DNA of 64,000 nt from positions 62,001 to 126,000 of the forward strand of contig JASAND010024069.1 of assembly GCA_030248195.1 (NCBI GenBank), in the 5' to 3' direction. Made by a program: the position numbers and the translations under genes. Positions within the stretch are counted from its first letter, which is position 1. The number at the start of each line of letters is the position of its first letter. This stretch comes from Trissonchulus latispiculum. Its lineage: Eukaryota > Nematoda > Enoplea > Enoplida > Ironidae. Positions 11,218 through 22,001 of this stretch are shown here, in pieces. Under the pieces are notes generated by a model. The model did no database searches. It was not told the origin of the DNA and worked only from the letters and a program-made list of their open reading frames with translations.

Positions 11218-13205
11218 TAGAATATTTGTTATTGGATTTTACGGCGAAACAGGACCGAATGGTACAGCGGGTGTCTTGAAACGTTTAACACCGCTAAACT
11301 TAAAATAGAAGCATTCCCGAACCATAGTTCTATGAGACGAATTGAACCTGGAATTGAGAGCCTTCGATTGATAGAAAATGTAAAATTTTGAAAAATTTGA
11401 ATAGTCACCATTTTTGCCATATGAGTAGTTCTGCCACACGGGTACGCTACTGACAATTCGTGTGCAGCGATCAAGTTGGACTTCTTTTCTGACATAATTG
11501 TAGTCAATACTGAGCTACGGCCATGAGATATAGCGTCCAACCAGATATTTTGGGGTTTGGCACCTGCTGATTGACATGGTCTCACGTGAGAGTAAAAAAT
11601 TTAAAAATTTTTAAATTAAAAAAACTAATTTCAAGAGACAAAAAATCTCGAAACTTGGCAAAGATTATCAGCATTTGCATCCGCATTAATTGGTATCGTT
11701 AGAAACGTCGCAAATTTATGTACTTCGATTTGTTTGGAATTAGATTTTTTAATTCGGCTTTTGAATTGTTGTAATGCTTGGCCCCTTCTAGGTTTCCGTG
11801 ACGAAAACTTAAAATTTCAGTGTTAATAAAATTAAGCAATCATGTTTAGAAGTGACCTGTCTGCGAACGAAAGCGTTGGGGGTACTGCGGCATCAAGAGC
11901 GTGTTTATTAATACGATTTTCACATCGTGCGAAATGAAGGATTGTTAGAAGTGCACGATTTTGTATTGTCCTCTCCTCTGTCATCCCATTACGACAGCCG
12001 CTTGTACCGTTTCAAAGTGTCATTATGTTTGTAAATGTATCTCCGTTACAGCTACTCAAGTTGGCTTTAAGCAATAAACGTTTCTATTGCTGTACCGCGT
12101 ACAAAATGAAAGTAGACTTCCAAACAAAAACTGTGCTAAATAAGGTAGTTCTCATCTACGTTTCAAACCACGGTTTCCATGTTTTCTATGTTTTCAAATC
12201 CATGTTTTTCTGTTCGGTCCAACCGCAAATGTATACAGATCACGCAATTTGGGCAGAGCCGAACAAAATGTTGTATTCATACTAATTTCAACACGAGAAA
12301 TCCGAACATCTGATTAGCTAAACTGTACAACTAGCCTGTCTTGCTGTACAGTTTCTGGAAACTAGTCGTCCGGTTACCGAGCATGTCGCAAACAAACCTA
12401 TTTCCGGAATTGTTTTGGGCCAAAGGGCAGCATGTTAAAGTAAGAATTGCCTAGACCTCTTCTGCCTGAAATAAATCGAGTTTTTGAATTAGTATGCGGT
12501 AACTAAATATAGTCATGAATGCATGATTTCAGTCATTTTTCTTCTGATGATTCTAAGAATACATGCTTTGAATAGGGTAACTTTAACTGTGCTCTGGACA
12601 AAACCATCAAAGTTCGGCTCCAAGATTTCTGGTCAGAAGTTAGTATTTTCCCTACGACTGGTTTGCTATATAGCTAAACTTTGACAGGCATTAGCATTTC
12701 AAAGTTGGAATTTACGTGGGTTTGCTATATTGCTAAACTTTGACAGGCTTTGATTTCAAAGTTGGATATGAAACTCAGCCTATGGTATTCAATATATTTT
12801 ACTAAAAATTAAACTAGAGACAATAAACCAGTACAGACGTTGAAAAAGAAGCTTAGTGTCAACAGTTCAATGATACTGAAAAACGTGTGAGTGTATAGAG
12901 CTTGTGTATGAATACAATACCATAAAGCACGGTAATTCAGTAAAGGAAAACGTCAGCAACTTCTGGCTCATCCGTCACCAGTTAAGTTAAGTGAAAATTG
13001 CACAAATGCCATTGGCTTTGAACGAACAATGACCGACGACCTGTAAGCAGAATCCAATCCAATCAAAATCTAAAGTAATCAATGGCTGACCATAACGCTA
13101 TTAGTTGGGCTCAAGGAGTGCACAGAAAATGAGTGTTCAAGTTAAATACGTTGAGACCACCAAATCTTCCTTAATGATTCAGCGATTAGCAACCAGTCCA
13201 GTAAT
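11218..13205. other. Gene-poor spacer
   Basis: I see no supported gene here. Open frames at 11229-11585 (-) and 12025-12285 (+) have no recognisable domain, no splice partners and ordinary AT-rich composition. A 59-bp tandem duplication lies at 12661-12771. Confidence 0.5.
12661..12771. repeat. 59-bp tandem duplication
   Basis: The segment beginning GTTTGCTATAT at 12661 is repeated at 12720 with a small deletion in the second copy; both contain CTAAACTTTGACAGGC. Confidence 0.8.
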
Positions 13206-13209
13206 TTAA

Positions 13210-14437
13210 GGGGGGGGGGTCGCCGGGTACCAAATTTTATAGTCACCGATTTCGCTCATTTTCGGGTGTAATATACCCCCATATGTGTCCAAAAACAAGA
13301 CACATTTTTAGAGTCCAGGGTCAATCCAGTTAAGAGATATTGCAGTTCAAATTCCTACAATTTAGTATTTACGCTACTATGCCTCGCTAAGGGCTTCGAA
13401 GACGTGTACACATAGGATGACAAAAGACTACGGTATGGTCAATACGTCAAATTGAAGCCTCTATCTTGCGCTATTTATTGCTGTGCAAATGACAATGATA
13501 CGTCAAGCAACGAGCGAGAAACGGCGTTTGAACCATTTGATCAAGCTCCTTCCGACTGTTATTTACTTCAAACTTTAATGCGGCTTAACTTTCTCTTACT
13601 GCTTTGTAGAGACTTGGTGCAAGAAGATAAAATGTTCAGGACATCGAGAGCTTCAATTTGATATAAAATTTGGCTGTATTTGAAATATTTGAAAATTTGC
13701 GATTTTTTGACTCTAGGCCTCCGTCATCGGACTAAGGCATGCATCCACAGTTAAGCACCAGCAAAATTGCAGTTAAATTTAACGCAAATCTTCCTTTCAT
13801 ATGTGCAAACTGGCACACCGAATTTGGTTGGAATAGCTCGGCTTTCACGCGACTTATGGACCATTATATCCAAAAAATTGAGAAAATGACGTATTTTGAG
13901 GCAAAACGCCAACGCGCTAACCAAAAGTATGAACTATCCACAAGTAGCAGCATGGATTTTGCGTATGGAAATTGAACCTCTATTTGTGTACTGTGTTAAT
14001 ATCTATACGCGAAATCTGTGCAGTAAACGGTTAGTTCAGGCCAGGACGAAACATTTCTTTGGTGACGTTTTTGTAAGTCAAATTTGTGCAAAAACCGGCT
14101 TCGCCCAACTTTGAAAATTTTTAGAAAATCGCTGAGTTAACACAAAAATACCTCATATAGATATTAACACGCTACCTAGTCCAGATTAACATTTTGCCCA
14201 GCTATAGCTCGTTTACTCTTGCACAGCGCTCAAACTTTTGGTTAGCGCGAAATTTTCCTAACTTTTTCATTTTCCTATGTTTAACACATGTCGGGGTCAC
14301 CTTTGGAGGACTATTGTGAATGATAGGGAAAGTTTTGCAACAAACGCAACTGTCTTGTTTTGGGGACCCATGGGGACTACAAAATATGTGAAAATGAGAA
14401 AAATCGGTGATGGTCGAAAATTCGCGACCCCCCCCCC
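13210..14437. mobile_element. 1.23-kb TIR element with G10 ends inserted at TTAA
   Basis: TTAA (13206-13209) is followed by G10 and TCGC. The right end is the complement, GCGAC plus C9, followed by TTAA (14438-14441). Inside the G tract the TIRs continue with loss of identity through CACCGATTT and CTCATTTTC. TTAA duplication is the hallmark of piggyBac- and Kolobok-type insertion; no transposase frame is visible, so a non-autonomous copy is likely. Confidence 0.75.
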
Positions 14438-14747
14438 TTAATTACTTTATTCCAATAGTTCAGAAGTGCAAAATCTTCGACACATACAAAATAAAGCAGA
14501 CACAATTTTAGGCAGCTATAAAGCGTGTTCGCAGACTAACAGCACGCCTATTGTGTATGCGTTGTGCAAACTAATGACTGACGACATAAATGTATGGTCA
14601 TTTTATGAAGGCTTGAAAATCCTATGAATGACTTAATTCTGAAAATGCCGCAACCAACACAAATACAATTACGAATAATACTACATCGTCTGAAACTAAC
14701 AGATAGCAAGTTAAATCAGATCAGCTTCATTCATTCCATAACTTCCA

Positions 14748-17358
14748 TTAAGCTGAAGTAGCGTTAACATCAGAAGCTCTTGAAAAGTGGCTGAACACTG
14801 ATGACTTAGTCAGACCACCTATTTTCTTGCAAAAACATTGTCTGAATCTCTGATGAAACATCAGGTACAAGCAAAAGTTGGAGGAATGGTTGACAGTGTA
14901 CAAAGTATCACTACAAACTTTAAAAATGAGGTAAAACTTTTCCATGGCAGCTGCATTGACAATTTGGTTAAAATTATGCTGTCTCAAGAATTCTTGCAAC
15001 CAATACCGAATATTATAGCTTGAACTGAAGAAGATTCCAATAAAGTTATATATGATATACAGTGCAGCATAACCTAAGTACGGAATTAGAATGCTCAGTA
15101 GCAGTATAGACATGCCAATACTTCTCTTCATCAACTGTTGCGAGTCAGCTCCCAGTTTTGCCTTGGACCTGACTACTTTAACAGTTCCTGTGATTATTAG
15201 AATACAGCCGGCTAGCATACCTATCGAAGTCAAGAAAAACAGTAACAACTGAGAGGAAATTAATCCGGCCCTAAGCTTAGAGTTTAGAAATGGAGTCCCT
15301 TTCATTCTGTACTCCTGTATAATTGGTACAAATGCATCGTTGTAATAGCGCGAAAAGAATACATCTGGTAAAAATAAAGTTCCGGAGACTATAATGCTTA
15401 TCGCAAACGCTGAACGAAACACTAATTTGTCATTAATTAGTTGGACCTTAAATGGGGCCCACAAAGCAATAACTCTTAGAACAGAACAAGCTATCAACAA
15501 AAGTACTCCAGTGAACGAAAAGAAGCGAGATAATGTATATCGCATCAAGTATATCCAAATATAGAAAAAGGTGACATATCGCATTTTGTAAATGATATGA
15601 TAAATTGCACACAATAGGTACGGCATCATCGAGAAACAGTCAAGAGCCAAAATGCTCCTGTGATATGCAGTATTCATGTCCTCCTTAAATTCTTTATCAT
15701 GCAGAATCCAACATCCCAGAAATAAACCTATGATAGAAATGACAGCAAAAGGAATTGCCAAATGTACGTCCAGCAAATCGTAAAAAGACGAAAATTCGAA
15801 CAATAGTAGATGGCATTGCAAAATTCCTATTTGCATCAATTCACACTCACTGAACTTATCTCGATGGGCGTGATGTATTGCACTATTGAAAAATGCTGAA
15901 ATGTAGCCATAAGGGTCCTCGTAGACATCCAAACTTTCAAAGCATTCCAATATTGCAGATTTTGAATGTTCAGACAAGTCTTCATCTGTCCTGTAACATA
16001 AGTTTGCATTCTATAGAAGGGTGTTTCGTTTTAGTGAAATATTGGCATAAGCTTCATGTAGTGTTAATAATCAATAAAATTAAACTGTTTAAATAAGTAA
16101 AATGAAAGAAAAAGTAGTTTTGAAAAGAACTCAAAGAAAATTTTGTGATATTTTAAGAAAACACAGCTTAACGTTTTCCCCAATTTGGTACACATCTGGC
16201 CAGGGCTACTCTTGGTCTCTACTTGATGGAGTCTGACCTGAAGAATAGCTAGTTTGGCGTAAGTTGAGTGTCAGCATTTTAATATAAAATATGTACATGT
16301 ACTCTTTTTACATTCAGTGAATTGCTATAACTAACGTACGCTGGCTTGCAAAAATGAAGAATAACTGAAGAATAACCTAACCTTGAGGTTAACTCAGGGT
16401 TAAGTCGTTATTCCCCAGCTTTTTCGTTGCACCAATCAGGGTTAACTTATTCTCCAGTTAACCTCGAGTATAACTTAGTCCGCAACTGGCAAAAATTTAA
16501 CCCTGAGTTGGATAAGGGTTAACTGAAGAATAAGGGGCAGACATCGGTTCTAACGCCTAAAAGTCAGGTTATTTGAATAAATCCGTGCTGGAGGAAAGTT
16601 AACAAAGTTAAGATTAATTACTTGGCAGTATTTCAAAGGATAATAAGAAAATTGAGAATTCAGCAAAAGTATAATATGAGTATGGCTCGTGCAATTACGC
16701 TGCCAAATCATTGTTCGGAGTAAGCTGGTTACATCAATGACCACTAATATCCGGCATAGAACAGACAGTTGGACAACAGTACCCAGTTGTTTTAATATTT
16801 GCTGGTAAGCTCAGGGTTATCTTTATTCTTCAACTATTCTGTAGTTAAGTTGGAGGTTAACTTTATTCCTGAGCCTAGTCTTCAGTTATGCTCAAGATTA
16901 ACTCTATTCTCCAACTATTCTGATTGGCTGACAACAAGGCGGAGCTTTTGCCTATTGGGCAGTCTCAACATAAACTGTTAACATCAAGAATAGCCTTATT
17001 CCTGAGCTCAAGTTCAGGGTTAGTTATTCTCCAACTTAGTTGGAGTATTGCAACGGAATAAAAGTTATGCCTGAGCTTGAGCTCAGGTGGAGAATAGTTA
17101 ACTCCGAGTTAACTCAGGATTAGCTTAGTTCGGAGCTAAGTTATACCGATTTGGTGCAAGCGGCCGGTAATGTCTCATATGGGACATATTTAATTTGCGC
17201 AAGCCTAAATCAAATATGTTAAGAAAATAATGAAATAAGCCTTACCAGTATGTATGATTAGATCTAGGACGACTTCTCTCAACATTACATGATTCACTGC
17301 AGTTGGCACTAAAAGTAATCACTACTGACAGCAGTATAAGAATTTCTTGTTTTGCCAT
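14748..17358 (-). CDS. 7TM G-protein-coupled receptor, rhodopsin-like, divergent
   Basis: Two exons: 17246-17358 and 14748-15990 (minus strand), joined TG/G, giving 451 aa. The first exon starts with ATG and encodes a signal peptide (MAKQEILILLSVVITFSANC). The donor is GTAAGG and the acceptor TTACAG. A Cys-bearing ectodomain of about 110 residues is followed by seven hydrophobic segments at about 113-134, 150-172, 190-212, 232-250, 280-305, 330-355 and 389-414. After helix 3 the sequence is LRVIALWAPFK, matching the spacing of the class A DRY...PF region but without DRY. Helix 7 has NHSSNFCLYL then basic KFR-like residues, resembling protostome peptide-receptor tails rather than NPxxY. The ligand cannot be told. 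The intron holds a MITE (16346-17161). Confidence 0.8.
16346..17161. mobile_element. Foldback-type element rich in GTTAAC/GAATAA motifs
   Basis: Both ends start CTTGCA in inverted orientation. The outer 200 bp on each side are crowded with short inverted motifs (GGTTAACTCAGGGTTAA, GAAGAATAAC and complements). The central part (about 16555-16790) is ordinary sequence. The whole lies in the receptor-gene intron. Superfamily and TSD were not determined. Confidence 0.5.
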
Positions 17359-17728
17359 GTTCAGTGCATGCAAACAGAGCAAGGAGCTGTGACGATAATG
17401 TTTTCGGGTTAACCTCAACCTAAATTCATAAAAAAAGTTTGCAAGTCTGTAAATGCAGGGTACAAGTACTTGCATTTGAATTCGACTGCTTGCACTATAA
17501 CTTGCAAGATTTACCCTGGTCTGCAGGTCGTCCCGTGCGACGCTGCATTAATCTCTGAATGCAAGCTATGTCGTGTTGTAAAGTACCTATACAACGAAAC
17601 AAGCTACAGATGAGCTTGCCACTAAACTAATGAAACTTGATTCTCTGATGCTGCAGCTGAGAGCATAAATTCCTGCAATTTTAAAGATTATCTGGCAGTA
17701 AATTGCCGAGGCTGGGAGGCCTTTTTTG

Positions 17729-17769
17729 GTGTGCAGCTGAGCTGTCTTGGCTGGAGCTCAGCTGCACAC
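17729..17769. repeat. Hairpin, 15-bp perfect arms
   Basis: GTGTGCAGCTGAGCT (17729-17743) and its exact complement (17755-17769) surround an 11-nt loop. Its role is unknown. Confidence 0.75.
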
Positions 17770-17831
17770 ACTGCTGCGCTATGCATTTCTCTCCATGGCG
17801 TAGCAAATTAGTTTAGGTCCAGGGCTCCCAG

Positions 17832-17872
17832 CGTGCACTGTGCGGATAAGTACCTTATCCGCACGGTGCACG
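17832..17872. repeat. Hairpin, 19-bp arms with one mismatch
   Basis: Arms at 17832-17850 and 17854-17872 are separated by only 3 nt. The stem includes GTGCGGATAAG. It could be a cruciform-forming site or a relic of a foldback element. Confidence 0.8.
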
Positions 17873-19248
17873 ATACAGGAGAGCAACAAAGCTTTCTGTA
17901 GCGTGCACTCAGCTATATATACGCACGCAATTAACATAGGGAAACAGAGAGTGAGTTGTATAATCGGTTTTATTGACATTTACACATACGTAATGCTTTT
18001 TATACCGCCTTCTATAAAATACACATAGAATGCAGGTTCAACACTTTAGGAATGTTAAGATACATGTTATGCAAATTAGTTAGCGCATAAGGCGAAAAAT
18101 ACTACGACCATTTTATATTTCTCTTGGAGCGCTATTACTTCATTATGAAAGTATGCATGTAGGATATTCCACTGTTTGCGCACCACCCCACTATCATGCT
18201 GTTTCATATGCTGCTTCTACAGCGATAATAGATTTTATTCCAATTCATTAGATCTGTTATTGTTGGATTGTAAATTAATATAATTAATATTCATATATAG
18301 TGAATATTCATGTTCAAGTATATATGTTTGGAACAATCCTATTAAATTTCCTTAAAGCATACGTGAATGATTTCCCTTTATGATATTATGTGTAGCTACT
18401 CAAACATGACATTTTGCACTGAAAAACAAATTTTGAAGGTTTCAACCTCTCTAATAATTGCTAGTACAGTTTGTATTTATATTTCTCACTCTGATGGCTC
18501 TAATTTGTAGTGTATTCTTGAATCTTGCTTGATCTTTTCCGGAAAACGTTCCCAGATACAAAGTTGTTTGCAGGTCCATTCTGATACGAAGGGTTGCGGT
18601 TTCACAAAAAAGCGTGCAATAACTCGGCCAATTTTGCACAAAACTCTTGCTTGTTCTTTAAAAAAAGACAGAGTCATTAGGCTGTCTCAAGTTTCAACTG
18701 TTAGTCAACCTATTCAACTGTTGCGTAAGCAGCCCAACCTAGTGACACCTAGCGAAAAGACTCCAGCTTGCTTTAGTCTAGGTGGCCTATGTTATCAATG
18801 CATATGTATGAACCTACGTAGCAGTAGCAAAAAGAACCATGAAACTAACATAAAAAAGCCGCTTTTCTTTCGTTTCTTCTTTAAATTAAAGAAAATTGAA
18901 GCTAAATTTCTTTTCCTTATTTAAAGAATTCTTCTCATTTTCTTTGGTTTTCTGTCCCCTAAAGTTCAACGTGCCTGTTCCACTATGTTTATGCTTGTAA
19001 GTTTCAAGGCTTCTAATATTCCCCCTGGTCTCATCCAAAGTAAGTAATTTTTGAAATGTTTTCGTCCTTTGAAATTTGACAGCACGCCCACATGCCAAGT
19101 AGTTGTCCTTCTAACAAATTTTTAGCATGATAGCTTCTCATGATCTCTGGTCTTTGTGCAATCCATAACTTTTAGTGATTTTATTAACAACACAAAGCCA
19201 TCTTAAAATCAATGTCTCAGCGTGCAAAATCTCCTAATAGTTTCCACA
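17873..19248. other. Intergenic, nothing supported
   Basis: Open frames such as 18529-18924 lack any recognisable domain and are not flanked by matching splice sites. No repeats with clear borders were found. Confidence 0.4.
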
Positions 19249-20141
19249 TGTGCAGGCAGAGTTGGAAGTGGGTCGCGGGTACCCAGGGGTACCCGCGGGT
19301 ACCCGCGGGTAATAGAAAATTTGCAACCCGCAGGCTCCCGCTCGGGTAGTTGCGGGTATCTCTTGTTGATATATTCACTAAAATTCATACACTTTTCCGT
19401 AAAGTGTCCGGAAAAAACAGAATTCATGTTGGTGATTTCAAAAACATTCGCCAATTTTGGCTGGGTGCCCTTCTCCACGACTACTATTTTCAGCGCATAT
19501 GGGCCCTTGATTAAACTTGTTCTATTTGGTTATATCCTGAAACATAATCATAAGCTATGTTGTGTTGCCATGTTGTGATCCTACAGCATGTATACATATG
19601 CTGTACATTGATCGAGATCTCTACTTGCATTTCTTGCTTTCAGTAAGCAAATAAAATTAATTTTTCAGCACACAGTTTGATTTACATTTAAATTTAAAAT
19701 AATACATTTAAAATTACATTAAAATTCCTTAAATTTTATTGTAACCATGTGTTCCTTTACTGGCGTTCAGTGGATAAAATAGAATAGTGGTATAAAAGGT
19801 TACTCTGCAAGCTTTTAAAAAAATTTCGAAACTGGAAATGCTTGCTCAAAAAATTTTCCAACAAATATTATTCTAGAAAAATCCTGATGACTATATGGCT
19901 ATCCGTGGGTTGTAACAGAAACAAAACTATATAATTTTTCAAAATCACACAAATAAGTGTGAAAGGCTTCAGGCTTAACTGTATACGGAAAGGCATAACT
20001 TTTTAGAAAATCCAAGATAGCATATTTTAACTGACATTGAGAACAAACTAAATATTAATTGCTATTGCTTGTCGGAAAATTATCACTATTCAAATTAAAG
20101 AATTCAAAGTTCAAAAATCAAAATTATTACCATTCAATAGT

Positions 20142-20429
20142 GCTGGGTGTTTGCCGGTTCGACCAACGGCCGGCCAACACTCAAGCAACGAGTTGGCCGT
20201 CGGCCGTCATCCGAAAATTTGCCCAACAATTGGCTCCAGCTTTATCCATTTAAAATAAAGAAGAACAGCAAAATTTTAGCAATGTTTCGGGGTTTGCAGA
20301 AAACATTAGCATCTGGCCTTGAAAACTGCACGTTGGCCGCCCGTTGGCCAGTCACTATTGGCCGACCAACAACCAAAGTCCGGACAAGCCAATTGGCTTG
20401 GCCGACGAAAAATCCGGCCAACACCAGGC
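20142..20429. mobile_element. Small TIR element nested in the hAT
   Basis: Terminal sequences TGGGTGTTTGCCGG (left) and the complement of TGGTGTTGGCCGG (right) are imperfect inverted repeats. The interior has several GGCCAAC/GTTGGCC pairs that would fold. No clear TSD. Confidence 0.5.
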
Positions 20430-20587
20430 TAAATGCGTTTTCGAAGCAGTGAACATAATTTTCAGCAAATTACAGACTTTGATCATTTTTCAAAACCTGG
20501 AGATTTAAATAGACTAGTCCTTACTACTTTAGCCTTGTAACATGGGTCTTTTTCAAGACTACATGAGCGCAACATTAATTTCTTGTA

Positions 20588-20915
20588 GAGATGCACCGGG
20601 CCGGGTCCGAGACCGTGACCTGAAAACTGTGGGTCTAAATAAGAGAATTTTATTAAAAATTAAGATTTTGCTATAATTTCAAGTATATATCGACACAATT
20701 ACTAGTTTTTATTCAAATCGATGACTAATATAATAACACAACTAATAACCAATATAGTCATAACTAATAACCAATATAGTATATACCTATTAAAACTTAA
20801 TTTTGACTTTTAAAATTGCTAACTTTTGGCGAAAAATTGCCAAAAAAGCACAAAAGTTTGGTCCCGGTCGGACCACCGAGACTGACATTGGGAGCCAAGT
20901 CCAGGTGCATCTCTT
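20588..20915. mobile_element. MITE with AGAGATGCACC ends nested in the hAT
   Basis: AGAGATGCACC at 20588 and its complement ending near 20915 bound 0.33 kb. GATGCACC ends are common in hAT MITEs. Borders are approximate and no 8-bp duplication was confirmed. Confidence 0.55.
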
Positions 20916-21589
20916 ATTAAACGTGTCAGTTAGCTTAAATTTTTAAACTTTTCGAAAACGTTTTGGTACTTTTTCGGCAACCTTCGGCAAGTTGGATTAA
21001 TTTCCGTATTTCAGCAACCCATCTCACTACAATAGTTTGGAAGCTTTAAGTCAAAGTTTATTTTCAATTATTGACATTTTTCCTGCTGCGCCTCGGCGCA
21101 GCAGGTCTACTATAACCGGTTTGTAGGGTACCTTTACACATGCTTACGCACTATTCATACAGCTGTGCATAAATCTGTGTATTAAATTTTACAATGCATT
21201 AAACAGGATTGACTGCATTTCGTTAGAATAAGATGGGCCTTTCTGTAAACCAGTTTTCTTAAGCTTGACTTTAATTGTTCCACATTTTATAGCAATCACT
21301 GATGTAACACAATAAGATATTACGACATATTACGATCATTACGACATATATGAAAGATAGATAGATAGAAGCAGAGTTTCTCAAAATACAAATTTTAGAG
21401 TTAACAGCGAGAACATTCGGCTAATAGGCATTCATAAAACGCGCGTTTGTAAGCTGTATCGACTTGGAAATATGTAAACCAACATTGTCTTGAGGCAATA
21501 ATGTTGATAAAAGTGATTTTCTCATAATTGAAAACTTTTTTAGAAACAAAAAGCAGTTCATTCGGCGATAGTTTCGATAACAGCTAAAA

Positions 21590-21739
21590 ATTCTTATCTT
21601 TTCACCTAAAAATGTGGGACTGATCCCAGAATGTTAAAGAGCACGAAAATACGAAAATGACATATTTGGAAAGTGTCATCAACTTGCATGAAGAATTGAA
21701 GCCTGTGAGGTCAAATTTGCACAAAGCGATACCAGCACC
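21590..21739 (-). mobile_element. Decayed copy of the TTAA-inserting GGTGCTGG family
   Basis: On the minus strand this stretch starts after TTAA (21740-21743) with AGGTGCTGGTATCGC and continues with segments shared with 51249-52259 and the right window edge (for example CTGGGAT-AGTCCC-type and TTTTTAGGTG). The far end is lost inside the hAT. Confidence 0.65.
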
Positions 21740-22001
21740 TTAAGGAAAATACGCTCGCAGCAGGTCTATATTTACGGTAAATATGTTCAGAACAGGCTCA
21801 TTTTGCACTAATCTCTTGCTTGTTTAATAAATATAACAACATAGTAATCGTATACAGCTCGAAAAATTTTGCAGGTATCTTGCGGGTATCAGTTGGCTGC
21901 GGGCCGCGGGCCGCGGGGCGGGGCGGGGCGGGTACCAGCGTGCGGGTAGCGGGGCGGGGCGGGCCGCCAAAATGATACCCGCTTCCAACTCTGTGTGCAG
22001 G

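Larger units (their letters stand above)
19257..21993. mobile_element. hAT-superfamily transposon, non-autonomous, 8-bp TSD
   Basis: The ends are CAGAGTTGGAAG at 19257 and complement ending 21993; the CAGAG start is typical of hAT. TGTGCAGG stands directly outside both ends (19249-19256 and 21994-22001), an exact 8-bp duplication, the hAT length. The sub-terminal zones are GC-rich with GGGTACCCGC-like motifs. No hAT transposase frame survives in the 2.7 kb; instead it holds at least two smaller inverted-repeat elements and a decayed TTAA-family fragment, so it is a nested composite. Confidence 0.88.
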
